From contig NC_044572.1 in NCBI RefSeq assembly GCF_901933205.1, positions 33,821,501-33,885,500 of the forward strand: a stretch of 64,000 nt of DNA, written 5' to 3'. The stretch comes from Camarhynchus parvulus (Eukaryota > Chordata > Aves > Passeriformes > Thraupidae). How positions within the stretch are numbered: the stretch's first letter is position 1; every line of letters begins with the position of its first letter. Below, piece by piece: positions 34,601 through 49,605 of this stretch. The position numbers were made by a program, and so were the translations under genes. The notes beneath the pieces were generated by a model. The model did no database searches, was not told the DNA's origin, and saw only the letters and a list, made by a program, of their open reading frames with translations.

Positions 34601-36794
34601 GAAAAGACATTTTTTGGGGGGAGGGGATATAGAAAAGATTCCTTTTGCGTGTTATAAGGCAAAATCCATGCAAATTTTACACGATCTCTGTGTCAGATTT
34701 GAAATTGTTTGTGCGCATAGCTACAGGAACATGTGACCGGGGTGGTCCATGAGTATTTGCCTTACAGAGAGACATTAGTGAAGATGCTTTAATTTGAAAG
34801 GGATAATATCTTCAAAGATGACCAGAAGATTGTGGGAACTGTGGTTTTCCGCTCTAGCTAGTAACCCTAGCCTCAAATCCGGGAGATTTTGAGGGCAGAA
34901 ACAGAAAGGACTGAGAAAGCCAACGACATCTTAACTTGGTCAGGAGATTTACTTGTGTCTGCATTAAATGCGTCAAATCTGTATTTACGGGGAGGGAAAA
35001 TGCATTGCTCCCGTATTCAGCGTTAGAAATCGAAACCTCCTGATCTCCCCCCTCATGATCGGTTCCATTCAATTTCCCATGGAGCAAATTGCAAACTCCT
35101 CTATTGTCACCTTTCCACGGATACACACTTATTACATGCAAGGAAACGGCAGAATAACAATTTCCTTGTTCTGAAATTAGGGCATTTGCATGGTTTAGAC
35201 AAGGCTGTAGAGCTGTAATTTACGGATGATTTTCCATCGGATTGTTACACTCCTAGTTTAGAGAAAGTTAAGTCTTGCAAAGTCACCAGTTCCACACATT
35301 AAGAGAGCTGCCTAACCTTTAATCGGTTTTACACTTAGACATGAGACAATACACGCAAGTATTTCTTTCAAATGGTTAAGTAAACTGTATTTCAAATCGC
35401 AGAACGCAACGTGCCATTCCTAAAATAGAAAAAAACTTGCACTTATTAATCCCCTAAACTAATCAGAAAAATAAGGTGTGCAGATAAAACCTCTCTCCTG
35501 ATTCCCAGGTATAATTTCCCATGACATTTTCCCTCGGAAAACAATTCGGACCTGGGACTACTTTCGCAGAGTTCGGCTGTCTGGGCTCGTTTGAATTTCA
35601 AATTTCAAAGCGTATTAGGAAATCTTAACGCATTTCTGTGTTTGAATGGTTTCAACTGTGATGCTTAATACAGGGCAGGGCCAGAAACAGGGCGAAGTTG
35701 TGATTTCCAGCTAACTTTCTTTTGTTGCTAGTTTTTTTTTGCAGTACAGGCGGGTTCATATGCTTCTGGACCTAGGGATATTTTTCTTTTCCATAGTTCT
35801 TGAACGACTGTACATTGTTTTGTGTGGGATATGGTCCAGAAGCCACCTTCAAAAATGTGGAAAATACACAGTAGCGAATCTTTTCACTCTAAGCAATGAA
35901 AAATTACAATCCAGGATGATATCCAGGATCCTAAAATATTAGTCCAACGGGCGTCCGTGCGTGCTTGTATATTAGCCAGTTAATTCAAATAGGGCAGTGT
36001 TGTTAAATACTGAGTAATCATGAGCTGTTTGTGTCTGGTATAATTCCCGTCTACAAGCAAAGGGTTTTCCTTGGAAAACGACCTATATATAAATGAAGAC
36101 CAAACTTTTAAGGGTTTTTCATGCCTTGCCTCAAACTATAAAATTTTATGGCATATAGTATAATATAATACACGCCTATCATATACAACTTTCTGGTATT
36201 CCTATTGACGAAAATGTGTCAACTAGAGTACTATAAAATCTCCAGCTGTTTAAAAGGAAATGATTTTCAAATGTGTATTTGGATATGCTCTTTTAAAGCC
36301 TTTCTCATTTTTTAAATATGAAATATATGCAGATGTGTTTGTTTAGTGCTGACAGGAAGGATCGACAGACACAAAGGCATCAGACTCTATTTATCTTCTG
36401 CAAGGGTTGACTTAAAATATTAAATGCTTTTAAAACTGAGCTCTTTGGGAGGAACCTACCTTAGATACTACCATTTCTTTAAAGACAAATAAATTAAAAA
36501 TAGGGATCAGTCAGCAATATGCAGACCTTGCAGAGGTACGCAACAACCTTACCCTCCTAAAACCCTGCGTCTTTCTCCCATTTTCGCTCACAGCAGCCAA
36601 ACCAGCCTAAACCACAACATTCAAATGGCATAGCACTAGCGAAATAAAACAAAGCCCATCTCTCTCTCACATCAAACCACTCCATTCTTTTGCAAACCCG
36701 ACTTTATGACACATAAAAGAAAACAATGCAATCTGCTGAATCAATGTTACTCCAAACCTGTGCAGAGAAAGAGATACCCACCGCTGGTTTGGAG

Positions 36795-36875
<81 letters not shown>

Positions 36876-38202
36876 GCAATTCTCAGAATTCTACCATAGC
36901 CCCTGACTAGTCTGTTTATACCCCCCGAGATCACTCGCCAAAGTAACAGCTCTGAGGATAAGGATCAGGCCTTAATGTTACCCAGAGAAAGATAGAGTTC
37001 CTTTCACCCTTTCATTCAAGTCCTGGAAATTCAAAGACTGAAGTTAAATCCGGCCATAAAGTTTATTGCTGAGTAATCACACTCTAGTGAGAACAGTCCA
37101 CTTAAATAAAAAGAATGTTGAAGTAAACACGCAGCTGGGGCCTACCCCACAATGGCAGCCAGCAATATAAGGCAGAAAGGGAGAGAGCAGAGCTAGGGGG
37201 ATATTTACAATCTTCCATAAACCAAGCCCGTATTTCATAATTTGCAGCACTCTAATGACCTGTAGTCTCTTGTATTAATGCTACAAGTTACAGTCAATTG
37301 GTTCGCTTAAAAAAAAAAAAAAAAGTCACAGGAACGTATATATGTGTACACACGTACACACCCTTTGTGTACATGAATACACCAATATTAGACACATATA
37401 TGCATCTGCACGGCTTTACAGAGAAGTACAAACTGATTTGTACATGCAGGCACACATGAATATAATTTAAATACATTTCTATTTATGCAGTTACGTGTAG
37501 AACCGGGAAAAAGTTACAGCAGCGTTATAAATGCGCATCCCCAAAACACACTACGCACTCACAGATGTACATACACACACAGCTAAAGCTTTCTGCACAA
37601 CCCAATGCAGAAAATATGTATCTAAGCACTCCAGTACAGTCTGTGCCATTTTAATACTGGCTCTGATGTGCAACATATTTCACCAATCCAAAGATTATTA
37701 CCATATCATCACGCCTCCAACTCTATCATGCCTCCATAAGATACTGCCCAGATAATATCAAGCCCAATCTATTTTGTTTCTCCCCTTTTTTAATCGCCTG
37801 CAGTAACTACTCTTTGCTAAACAAAACCTCTCCAAACGTGGAGAGTCTATTGGAGCAAAGGAAGTAATTATCTTCTGCGGTAGTCAAAGTGATTAAAGCT
37901 AGGCCCCAAAATCCATCTCTGCCAAAGTCGCTTATTGTGGTTTACTTTGATTTGATCGTTAAAATAGAGAGCTAGCTGCTGCGAGTGAAGGGATGGGGGG
38001 AGGTATTTGCAGCGCAACCTGGATCATTAGTGCTTGATCCTGCCTCTCGGGCTCGGTGGGACCGTCCTGAAAACCTCCAGGCGGAGAGGAAGGGAAAGAG
38101 AAAGAGAAAGAAAGAGAGAGGCGAGAGGCAGCGAGAGCGAGCAGGAGCCTCGGCTTCCCCACTGTACAAATAAACTTTAAGGAACTTGTGCACAAAACTT
38201 AC
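31608..38202. other. HOXA4-HOXA5 intergenic region
   Basis: No coding gene supported. A single AGGTCA lies at 31675-31680. A (GATA)n repeat lies at 36794-36872. An A tract lies at 37309-37324 beside CA/TA-rich sequence. An 81-residue plus-strand frame at 31731-31976 has a hydrophobic stretch but no other support. The region ends at an exon-like unit. The rest is AT-rich with no recognised transposon. Confidence 0.6.
36794..36872. repeat. (GATA)n tetranucleotide repeat
   Basis: About 19 uninterrupted GATA/ATAG units. The minus-strand serine-isoleucine-tyrosine-leucine frames are repeat translations. Confidence 0.97.
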
Positions 38203-38307
38203 CTTTGACTTGCAAGGAGCCATTTTTCACATAGTACTGAGAACTTGTGGTTTGGATACTTCTGTCCCTAAACCTGACAATTTGAATGGCCAGGAGGCAC
38301 ACGTAGC
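38203..38307 (-). ncRNA. Candidate 105-bp internal exon between HOXA4 and HOXA5
   Basis: On the minus strand a pyrimidine-rich acceptor, GACTCTTTTGCAG, is followed by 105 bases and a consensus donor, TCAAAG|GTAAGT. Both ends are of good quality and the unit has an ATG at 38220-38222. One frame stays open through it; the other two have stops. In mammals, long HOXA3-family transcripts begin upstream of HOXA4 and splice over it, so a 5' untranslated exon of such an RNA is the likeliest reading. The donor is seen directly; use of the exon is inference. Confidence 0.5.
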
Positions 38308-39240
38308 CTGCAAAAGAGTCAAATGAAGTCCAGCGTCAGTGAGATTATATGTTATGTGGTATATAATGTTGGATGTCAACTCCCCAAAACCATAAAACTT
38401 ACTTTAATGGCACCACGTGACTTTTTATAGCCAGTGAGCCTATCTGTCTGTGCTATGGATGATTTTACGATCTAATTCATAGACAAAACCCTATTCATTT
38501 GGCACCCAAATGTCATATAGCCGGAACTGGGGCTTATAAAGTTTACTGTTTTATAACTTTTAAGGGAAGGCATCAATGTAACCAGTCAGTAAATGTGCAA
38601 ATCTTTAGTTGCTCTTAGAAGCTCAGAAGAGTTAACCATTCAAGCTCTGATGGGGTAAGTAACATTACGTTTATAGCAAACTAATTCTAGCGAAGAAAAC
38701 CAAAAATCTTTAAAGGGTGAAGAGTGGGAATGTGGCTAGAGAGGATTACTAATAGGCGCAGAGGGCTTGGACATGGCTGTCCTAAAATATACTTAATGAA
38801 ACCACAGGAGAAATTCTAGAGCGATGTAAACACACCCTGGAGTTCGCAGCGTATTTTAACAAAGCACATGTTTTGGGGTTTGGGTTGTGGTTTGGGTTTT
38901 TTTGGGTTTTTTTTTTTTTTTGTGGTTTTTTTTTTTAATTTCAACCATCAGCAAACAGTTAACAGTTGATTCAGCCACAAAGGGTGTTGATTGTGGTCCT
39001 GCGATGCAGCTTTCCACCTAGCGAGAAACAAGTAAGGAAGAACTTATGGTCAAACTTTCAATTAAAAATACTGGTAGCGGACAATTGCAGCATCCACCAT
39101 ATGCAACGTGCAGCAGGAGCCAGGTAAAATATTACAACAAACTCTGCACGGGCTAATTTTTTTTCTTTTTCAGAGGCAAATCAGGAAGCACAACTTCTTG
39201 CTTTGCACAAATCAGATCACAAAAACTTTACAATAGAAAG
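38308..39240. other. HOXA5 downstream region
   Basis: AT-rich, with T/G tracts at 38880-38940 and an E-box CACGTG at 38415-38420. No gene seen. It links the candidate exon to the HOXA5 3' end. Confidence 0.55.
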
Positions 39241-39246
39241 TTTATT
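39241..39246 (-). terminator. HOXA5: Candidate HOXA5 polyadenylation signal
   Basis: AATAAA on the minus strand about 0.83 kb after the stop, similar to the length of vertebrate HOXA5 3' UTRs. Confidence 0.5.
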
Positions 39247-40070
39247 TTTTTGTTGATTTCCAGTCAGGTTTTTTTAAAAACAAATAATAATAATAATAAT
39301 TAAAAAAAAAAAAAGCTGATCACAGTTTGCTCAAACAGCCAGACTTTGACTATATTTGTAACTTTGTTCACAAAAAACATACATCACAGAAGCTGCGCTT
39401 AATAAGAGCCACTTCTAAGAGTTCGTGCAAAGAGTCATATACAAAGGCACAGCAAGGACATACTGCTTGGAATCACAGTTTTCGTCACAGATTCACTATT
39501 CACTACACGTAGGACAAGTTCAGTTGATTTCATCATTTCACCTCTACAACAGCATTAATTACACAGGAATTATATAGGTAGTTTGAATAAAAATATTTTT
39601 AACAGCTTGGAGCTATACAGACATTAACACTTGACCACACATGCACAGTTAAGCAGGTTGAGTGCAACACATAACATTTGTACTAAACCGGGGGAGGGTT
39701 TCCTTTCTCTCTCTCCTTTTTTTTTTAACTTCATTTTTTTTCCTTTTTGTTCTTTTTTGTTTAGTTTTGTTTTGTTTTAACAGTTACTTCAAGTAACACA
39801 GCTTGCTTCATATAAATAAGTTAAAACATCTATTATTTTTTTCAAGACAAAGCCATTCAAGACAAAGAAATGTACGATAAAAGCAGATCTACTTATACAC
39901 GCGAGAGAATGGTAATAAACAGGCTCATGATTAAAAGATGAATAAGGGCGACAAGAACAGGGTTTCTTCACAGAAGTAACACAAGGAAGTTTTAGAAAGT
40001 CAACTTAGTACTGACATGAGACGACGCAGGGTCAGCTAATACTGCTCAGTACTTTTAATTGATCAAACGC
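39247..40070 (-). other. HOXA5: HOXA5 3' UTR (proposed)
   Basis: AT-rich, with A-rich messenger stretches (T-rich plus strand at 39717-39780). It contains a miR-196 match at 39575-39584. Confidence 0.6.
39575..39584 (-). promoter_or_regulatory. HOXA5: miR-196 seed match in HOXA5 3' UTR
   Basis: The messenger strand reads AAACTACCTA, complementary to the first ten nucleotides of miR-196 (UAGGUAGUUU). HOXA5 is a reported miR-196 target. The mir-196b gene lies beyond HOXA9, outside the window. Confidence 0.6.
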
Positions 40071-41859
<1,789 letters not shown>

Positions 41860-42066
41860 TTGTTTTTTGATATGTGTGCTTGATTTGTGGCTCTTGGTCG
41901 TTTTGTGCGTCTATAGCACCCTTGCACAATTTATGATGAATTATGGAAATGACTGGGACATGTACTTGGTTCCCTCCTACGTAGGCACCCAAATATGGGG
42001 TACGGCTTCACATCACGTGCTTTTGTTGTCCAGTCGTAAATCCTGCCTGATGACCTCTAGAGGTAA
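41860..42066 (-). promoter_or_regulatory. HOXA5: HOXA5 leader and proximal promoter block
   Basis: This block has balanced base composition and dense motifs: CCACAAATCAA leader motif (41880-41890), a perfect SRF-type CArG box CCAAATATGG (41989-41998), E-box CACGTG (42014-42019), and TGACCT-CTAG-AGGTAA (42051-42066), an imperfect everted repeat of nuclear-receptor half-sites. The block resembles DNA I know to be strongly conserved 5' of HOXA5 in other vertebrates, but no alignment was run. Confidence 0.55.
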
Positions 42067-42956
42067 ACTCGTGCACTGGTGGGGGAGCTGGGAGGGCGCG
42101 GGCGGCCCGGGGCGCGCCTCCCGTGCGCGCCGCCGCCGCCGCCGCCCGCCCGTCCGCCGGCCTCCAGCGCCACCCGCTGGCGGCGCGGGGGATGGCGCCG
42201 GCTCCGCGGGGTCGGCCCGGGGTGACGGCCCCCGACGGTGGCGCGGAGCGGCGCGGAGAGGCGCGGAGCGGAGCAGGGCTCGCCGCCGCCGCCACCGGCA
42301 CCGGCACCGGCGTTGAGGCTGCGGGGCTGGCGGGCATTGCTCCTCCGAGCCGGGTGTGCAGAGAGCGCTCCGCTTTGTGCCTGCCTTCTCCTCCGTGCGG
42401 GGGCTTTTTTACACCGGTTCACAAATCCTATACGATCCGTTCTCGGGTGCTGGCAAGGCTTATGTCCCTTCTACATATATATACATAGATTTGTAATTTC
42501 TCCCACACTTATTCCCGTGCCGGAGCTTTCGAGAGGCAGCCGGGTCCTACCGATGTGAAATGGCAGATATCTATTAAAGATGAGTATCGTGCAGCGTTTT
42601 TTCCAACTAGGGGGTCAGATTCCAGGCGACTTTACGGCTGCCGTTATTTCATCGCCTCTCGGAGAGAAAAAAATCCTCTAAATGCGGTGGTAGCCATTTT
42701 GCATTATATTCTCCAGATTTGGCTTTTAAAACACTTAAGAGTGGCAGCCCAAATTGTGCTGCCTTCCAAACAAAAGAGCCTCGATGCGTATACAAGTGCA
42801 TTTGTACACAGCTTCACATGCACACTCATGCACACGCAATATAATATAGAGAGATATAACATATATATTAATCACTATTTTTTCTGTGCTTATTTTACTT
42901 TTACAAATCTCGAAGTGGAAGCATTTTATGGCAGCTATTTTTCTTCAAAGTACCAA
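42067..42956. promoter_or_regulatory. CpG-rich flank between HOXA5 and the HOXA6 3' end
   Basis: CpG-dense at about 42070-42420, then AT-rich with ATATAC repeats near 42474-42487. No coding start. The CpG part may be a second upstream HOXA5 promoter, as mammals use long HOXA5 transcripts. Confidence 0.4.
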
Positions 42957-42962
42957 TTTATT
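42957..42962 (-). terminator. HOXA6: Candidate HOXA6 polyadenylation signal
   Basis: AATAAA on the minus strand about 1.0 kb after the stop. Another hexamer lies only 11 bases after the stop (43969-43974) and is less likely to be the sole signal. Confidence 0.35.
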
Positions 42963-43984
42963 TTTTCCAGTGCTAAGTAATGCGAATGTGAATTAAGATA
43001 CCGCAGAAGCAGGAAAGAAAATCCCCAAGTTAATAAGACCTTTTCTTCAAATAAGAAGGAGAGGAAGGAAGGGAGGAAGGAAGGAAGGAAGAAAGAAAGA
43101 GAGAAAGAAAGAAAGATAAAAGGAAAAAAGATCGATCTAAGCTCACGAAGCTCCAAGAAATGTAGTCCATAATTCAAAGCCCCTTCAGTGCAGAGCTGAG
43201 CTCACCAAAACCTTAGCGTAAGCTCAACGGGAGCCACAGAAAATTGCCCGCTTCGAAACCTCTTCCCTCGCTTCCCCTGAAGTTTAACGCCGAGTTTTTA
43301 CTTTAATTCTATAGTGCAGACTAAGCAGTTTAACGGCATTAAAAAAAAAACTCCCTGCAATTCATCTTTGCTTTAACTGAAAGTTTATACACAGGGATTT
43401 ATACACATTTTTTGAAAGAAATTTTCTTCCTTTTGCTATTTAAATATCTTATACATAACTAAAACTTTTTTCTCCCCTGTGGATCATAAACTCCCAAACA
43501 CAGAATAACGAGATGGCCCGCCGTAACGGGAGCTAGCAAAAACACAAACCAAATATTTTCTAAAATCTCTTGTCTTTCTACAATATAAGCATTTCTAATT
43601 AAAAAAAAAAGATAAAAATAATTTGCTTATCTTTTCTCACACAAGCACACCAGGGACACCCACCCACTCACCCATTTGAGATGCTAATCTCAAACATTTA
43701 AAATTCTGGGCCAATTCTCTAATGCTTTAACCGACGCCATATATGCTTTAGGAAGGTTGTTACATACATACATGCCTGTAGCTCGAAAGCTGGGGCTTCC
43801 ACATATATTAGAGTAAGTCACAGATGATTGCAAATATACATCTTTTAACCAAGCCTTTTGGGGATTAATAGACTGTGACAAACCTATAGGATTTCAGTAG
43901 CAGAAGGAACACAAGGTAAATAATAATAATAATAGTAGTAGTAAGCGCTAAGGAAAGGCCTGGTAGCGTTTATTAAACGTGGTT
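42963..43984 (-). other. HOXA6: HOXA6 3' UTR (tentative)
   Basis: AT-rich sequence after the TAG stop, with a GAAG/GAAA-rich tract at 43057-43125. No miR-196 or miR-10 match noticed. The 3' end is uncertain. Confidence 0.4.
43057..43125. repeat. (GGAA)n/(GAAA)n purine tract
   Basis: Imperfect GGAAGGAAGG then GAAAGAAAGA units on the plus strand. Simple sequence. Confidence 0.85.
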
Positions 43985-46007
<2,023 letters not shown>

Positions 46008-46660
46008 TTGCTCTCCCCCTCTCCCGGACCGTGATTTGTTGTGTATTAGTACATCTGGCGATAACTATTAGGAGTCATCGAAGTGGTTTGTTTCTGGATG
46101 GCCGAGCGCCAAAAGCGACAGCAGAAAATAGGAGCAGCTGACGGCGGGGCGGCCAATGGGAGCGCGCGCGGCGCCCGCTCCCCCGGGGCCGCCGCCACCG
46201 CGCCGCCAACTTACCGGCAGCCCCGGCCCCGCCGCGCCGCCCCGCGCCCCCCGCGCCCGCCGCGCTCCCCCGCGCAGCCCGCGGCACCGGCCGCGCCCCC
46301 GCCGCGGCACCGCCCCCGTGCGGGAAAATAATCCAGTAATAATAATAATAATAACAACAGGAGCGGCGATAATTCCCGGCAGCGCGGGCGGTGCGGGAGC
46401 GGGCAGCGGGGACACCCCCCCGGCTGCCGGAGGGGTGGGGAGGGGGGCGCCCTTAAAAGTTGGAGGCCCCACGACGAGGGAGTCGCGCAACCCCGTGGGA
46501 AGGGTGGGCGAGCCGCCCCCGGCCCTCCGGCGGAGGGAAGGAGGAGGGAGGGCAGCAGACGGCGGTGGAGGATGCTGCGAAGGGAAACTTTGGAGCGGAG
46601 GGAGCACGTGAAAGGGGGAGCGGAGCGCCGCGCAGCCTGGGGAGCGAGGGGGGGACCCGG
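46008..46660 (-). promoter_or_regulatory. HOXA6: HOXA6 leader and CpG-rich 5' flank
   Basis: The leader has ACAACAAATCAC on the minus strand (46031-46042), shared with HOXA7. Upstream lies CCAAT (46153-46157) in CpG-dense DNA to about 46660, and an E-box CACGTG at 46605-46610. A short (TAA)n tract lies near 46335-46355. The start of transcription is not resolved. Confidence 0.5.
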
Positions 46661-48829
46661 CCTCTCTCTATTTTGCCGTCGCGATGCCACAACTGCATCC
46701 AAGAATTTTAAAGCTATTCTAAAACGTATTTATTTATCCATTCAGTCGAAAATTGCCCCTCCACTAAGGCTTCCCTTCGGAGCTCAGGGAGCCCGCCCTA
46801 GCGCCGAATCCAGCTTTTGTGAGAGAGGCTAACGCGTCCTGCAGTGGAAGAGGCCTCGTATCTTAATGAACATCCCCATAATTAGGAGGTTGGGGCGGTG
46901 GCCTCCTGGGGAGTGGGATTTTTGATTTGCACCAAGTGCCCGAGGAGGCCTGGGGAAGAGCCGCATGGGCTCCCGGCGCCCCCCGGCAGCCCAGATGAAG
47001 TTCCATGTGTCTGTTCTCCCCAAGTCTACCCTCCTCCCGCCAGAGTAGAGCCGAGAGTATCAAACATTCAAATTCAGAAACGAGCCAGTAGGACTATTCC
47101 TAATTAATACAACCCCTCTAGTGAGTCAGCGGAAGCCAATCGGTTTCGTTGTTGCTCGGGATAATTTGATTAAATGTGGATTTGTGTCTTTAAGAGGGGA
47201 AGAACAATACACGAAACAAACATTTCCACCTTCATTTTTCAATATGGCAGTTACCCCATAGCGGAAATATAATTCTTGGCCCAGGGCTCGGACAGTAACT
47301 GTTCTGATGAAATTCGCTGATGCGGGTTTAATTCAGCCGTAACCCTGCAGTTCCTGCAGATAACATAGGGTTGTTCATTCCAATATGTGTTTACTCATAA
47401 TCCCTGCCCATTACAACAGATTGAATAGACCAATTTTAAACGCGCTCTGTCACGTAAAGTGACATTCGTACGAGCAGCGTTTCCTAAAGCAGCTTTCAAA
47501 GGAGAGTTTTGTTGTTGTTGGGAGACTATTTGTCTCATTTCCGGGGGCACATTACGATACCTATAAAACAGTAGTGAGTTAAAACATCGCTCCACAATAG
47601 TTTGTATTGTTGGCAGTCTCAGCTGGACTTTCACATTCAGATGTTGATTGCCTTCGGGTTTTTTTTCAACTTCCTTAACCTCTTCAGCCCAGCTAATCAA
47701 CAAACACACCTGGTAGAATTACAGCTCACTAGCTGCATGCTTTGAGAGGTCATTTCAGAAACATGTATTTCCTGAAAAGCAGATTTCTCCGGAAAAATAA
47801 GGGTTTTTTACTCGGTGAGAATAAAGTTTAAAAAGGAGGAAACACCAGCAAGCAAGCACTCATACACAGCATGCTAAATGCGAAAAGGCTTTTAAAAGAG
47901 CATATTTTCGCCAGTAAGTCAGAACGAAAACGCACCACGAAAAAAAGAATACTCGGGACAAACAAACCCCACCGGCCTTACTTCCAAAAAGTTGTGGGCA
48001 GACGATCTTTTGTTTGAATCCATCACACAAAAAACCAAAACAAAATTTAAAATAAAAACCGTTCCAGGCTTAGTTCCATTTACATTTTGTAGCATGGGTT
48101 ACAGTCTGATTTTGCCCCCCTCTATTTCTTTTTGTTTCTTTCCCGTTTTTCAAGTTACTGTTTGCGTCCAAACCAAGTTGTGAAAGCCCGATCGCAGGCA
48201 GCGAAAATATTTATTCGCCGATCCCATAACACGAAAAGGAATGAAATCTGCACGTTTGCCTGACTGGGTCGTGTTCGAGTAGTTACACTGACAGCCAAGC
48301 AATCTGCACCGCAATCTCTGCTTCAGTCACATTGAGGCGTCCTTTCCGCTCCTCCCCCTACCCCAGAAAACCCCGAATCACAATAATCTGCTGCCCCCCA
48401 AGTCTGCCGAGGAAATGTCCGGCCTGGACACATTTCACAGCAGTTCTCCTTCACCATTCCCGCCCCCACTCTGGAAAGCAGAAAGAAAGCCAGTCGCTGC
48501 ATTTTGCCACCGCAACAAAGTCACACTTCGCGGTACCTGTGTATTTCATACCCCGTTTATTTGTTTTCGTAATGCCACGCACCCCCAGCACCTCCTCCAC
48601 AGAACATTCCGCCTTCCTCCTCCCGCCGCAAACGCTTCCGCGACCCCAGCCACTTTCGGATACAGGTGCGGGAGTAGTTACCCTCTTAAGCTTAAAAGCC
48701 TCCTTCTCTTCGTATATAAAAACCACTTTCAAATCATTCTCGTGCTCGCCAGCGTCATCAAAACCAACCTTTAACTAATAGCTCCTAATCCAAACAGTTT
48801 GGGCAAGGCGGACCGTTGTTTAGACTGGC
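46661..48829. other. HOXA6-HOXA7 intergenic region, left part
   Basis: Mixed to AT-rich, no supported gene. CCAATCGG (47136-47143) and TGATTAAATG (47168-47177) are factor-type motifs in a block that looks non-repetitive. Nothing else recognised. Confidence 0.5.
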
Positions 48830-49605
48830 GGGGTACAGAGAGCCCGGCCGGGGGGACGCGGGCGGGTCCTCCCCAGCCGGCTCCCACCGTGGTAACTTGT
48901 AGTTGACACACACCGAGCTAGAATCGGAGGGAAAGGGGAGTGGGTAGAGCCGGTCCTGCCGGAATATTTTGCCCGGGGGCGAGCTCCGATACTCCCACAG
49001 AAGAAGGTAGGTCGCATTATTTTTTTTTCCCCTCTTGGTCTTTTATTTGGGCTCCCCCGAGCAGCGCAGGCTGCCAGCGCTGCTGTTCCAGGGGCTGCGG
49101 GGGCCGCTCGGCTCGGCGCCCGCCTGCGCCGTCCCGCCACGCCGTGGCAGCACTGAGCACCCGCCACCGCAATAAATAATCGGCGCTCACTGCAGCTCCA
49201 GTCCGGCGGATACCGCAATGCAATGCAAATGCAGCGCTTTATCAGCCCGGCGGCACAGCCGGAGCCGAGGCCGCCGTTTAAAGCCTTCCGAGCCGCTCTT
49301 TCGCCGTGAGGAGGCGGGAGCGGAGCCGGGCGGCAGCGGCGGGGGGTCCCGGGGGCGCCGTCCCCGGGTCCTCGCTGCCTCCCGCCGGCGCACACCGCGG
49401 GGCACCGGCCCGCCGGCCGCCGCTCCCCCGCCCCAGCGCCGCACCGTAACAGTCACAACAAGGAGAGAAAGGAGGGGGGAAAGCTCCGTCTCCGGCGCTG
49501 AAATGGGTTCAGCCGCCGCCAAGCCCGCTCCGCGCACCCGAGGCGCGCAAGCTGCCCACGCCGCGAACCGCCGGCAGCGCGGACCCACGGCGGGGCAAGG
49601 CATTT
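48830..49605. promoter_or_regulatory. Orphan CpG island between HOXA6 and HOXA7
   Basis: A CpG-dense island with no Hox start. Near its centre is the octamer ATGCAAAT (49223-49230), a POU-factor site, and AATAAATAATCGG nearby. Arginine/alanine-rich frames on both strands are GC translations. It could be the promoter of a non-coding RNA; mammals have HOXA-AS3 in this interval. Confidence 0.42.
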
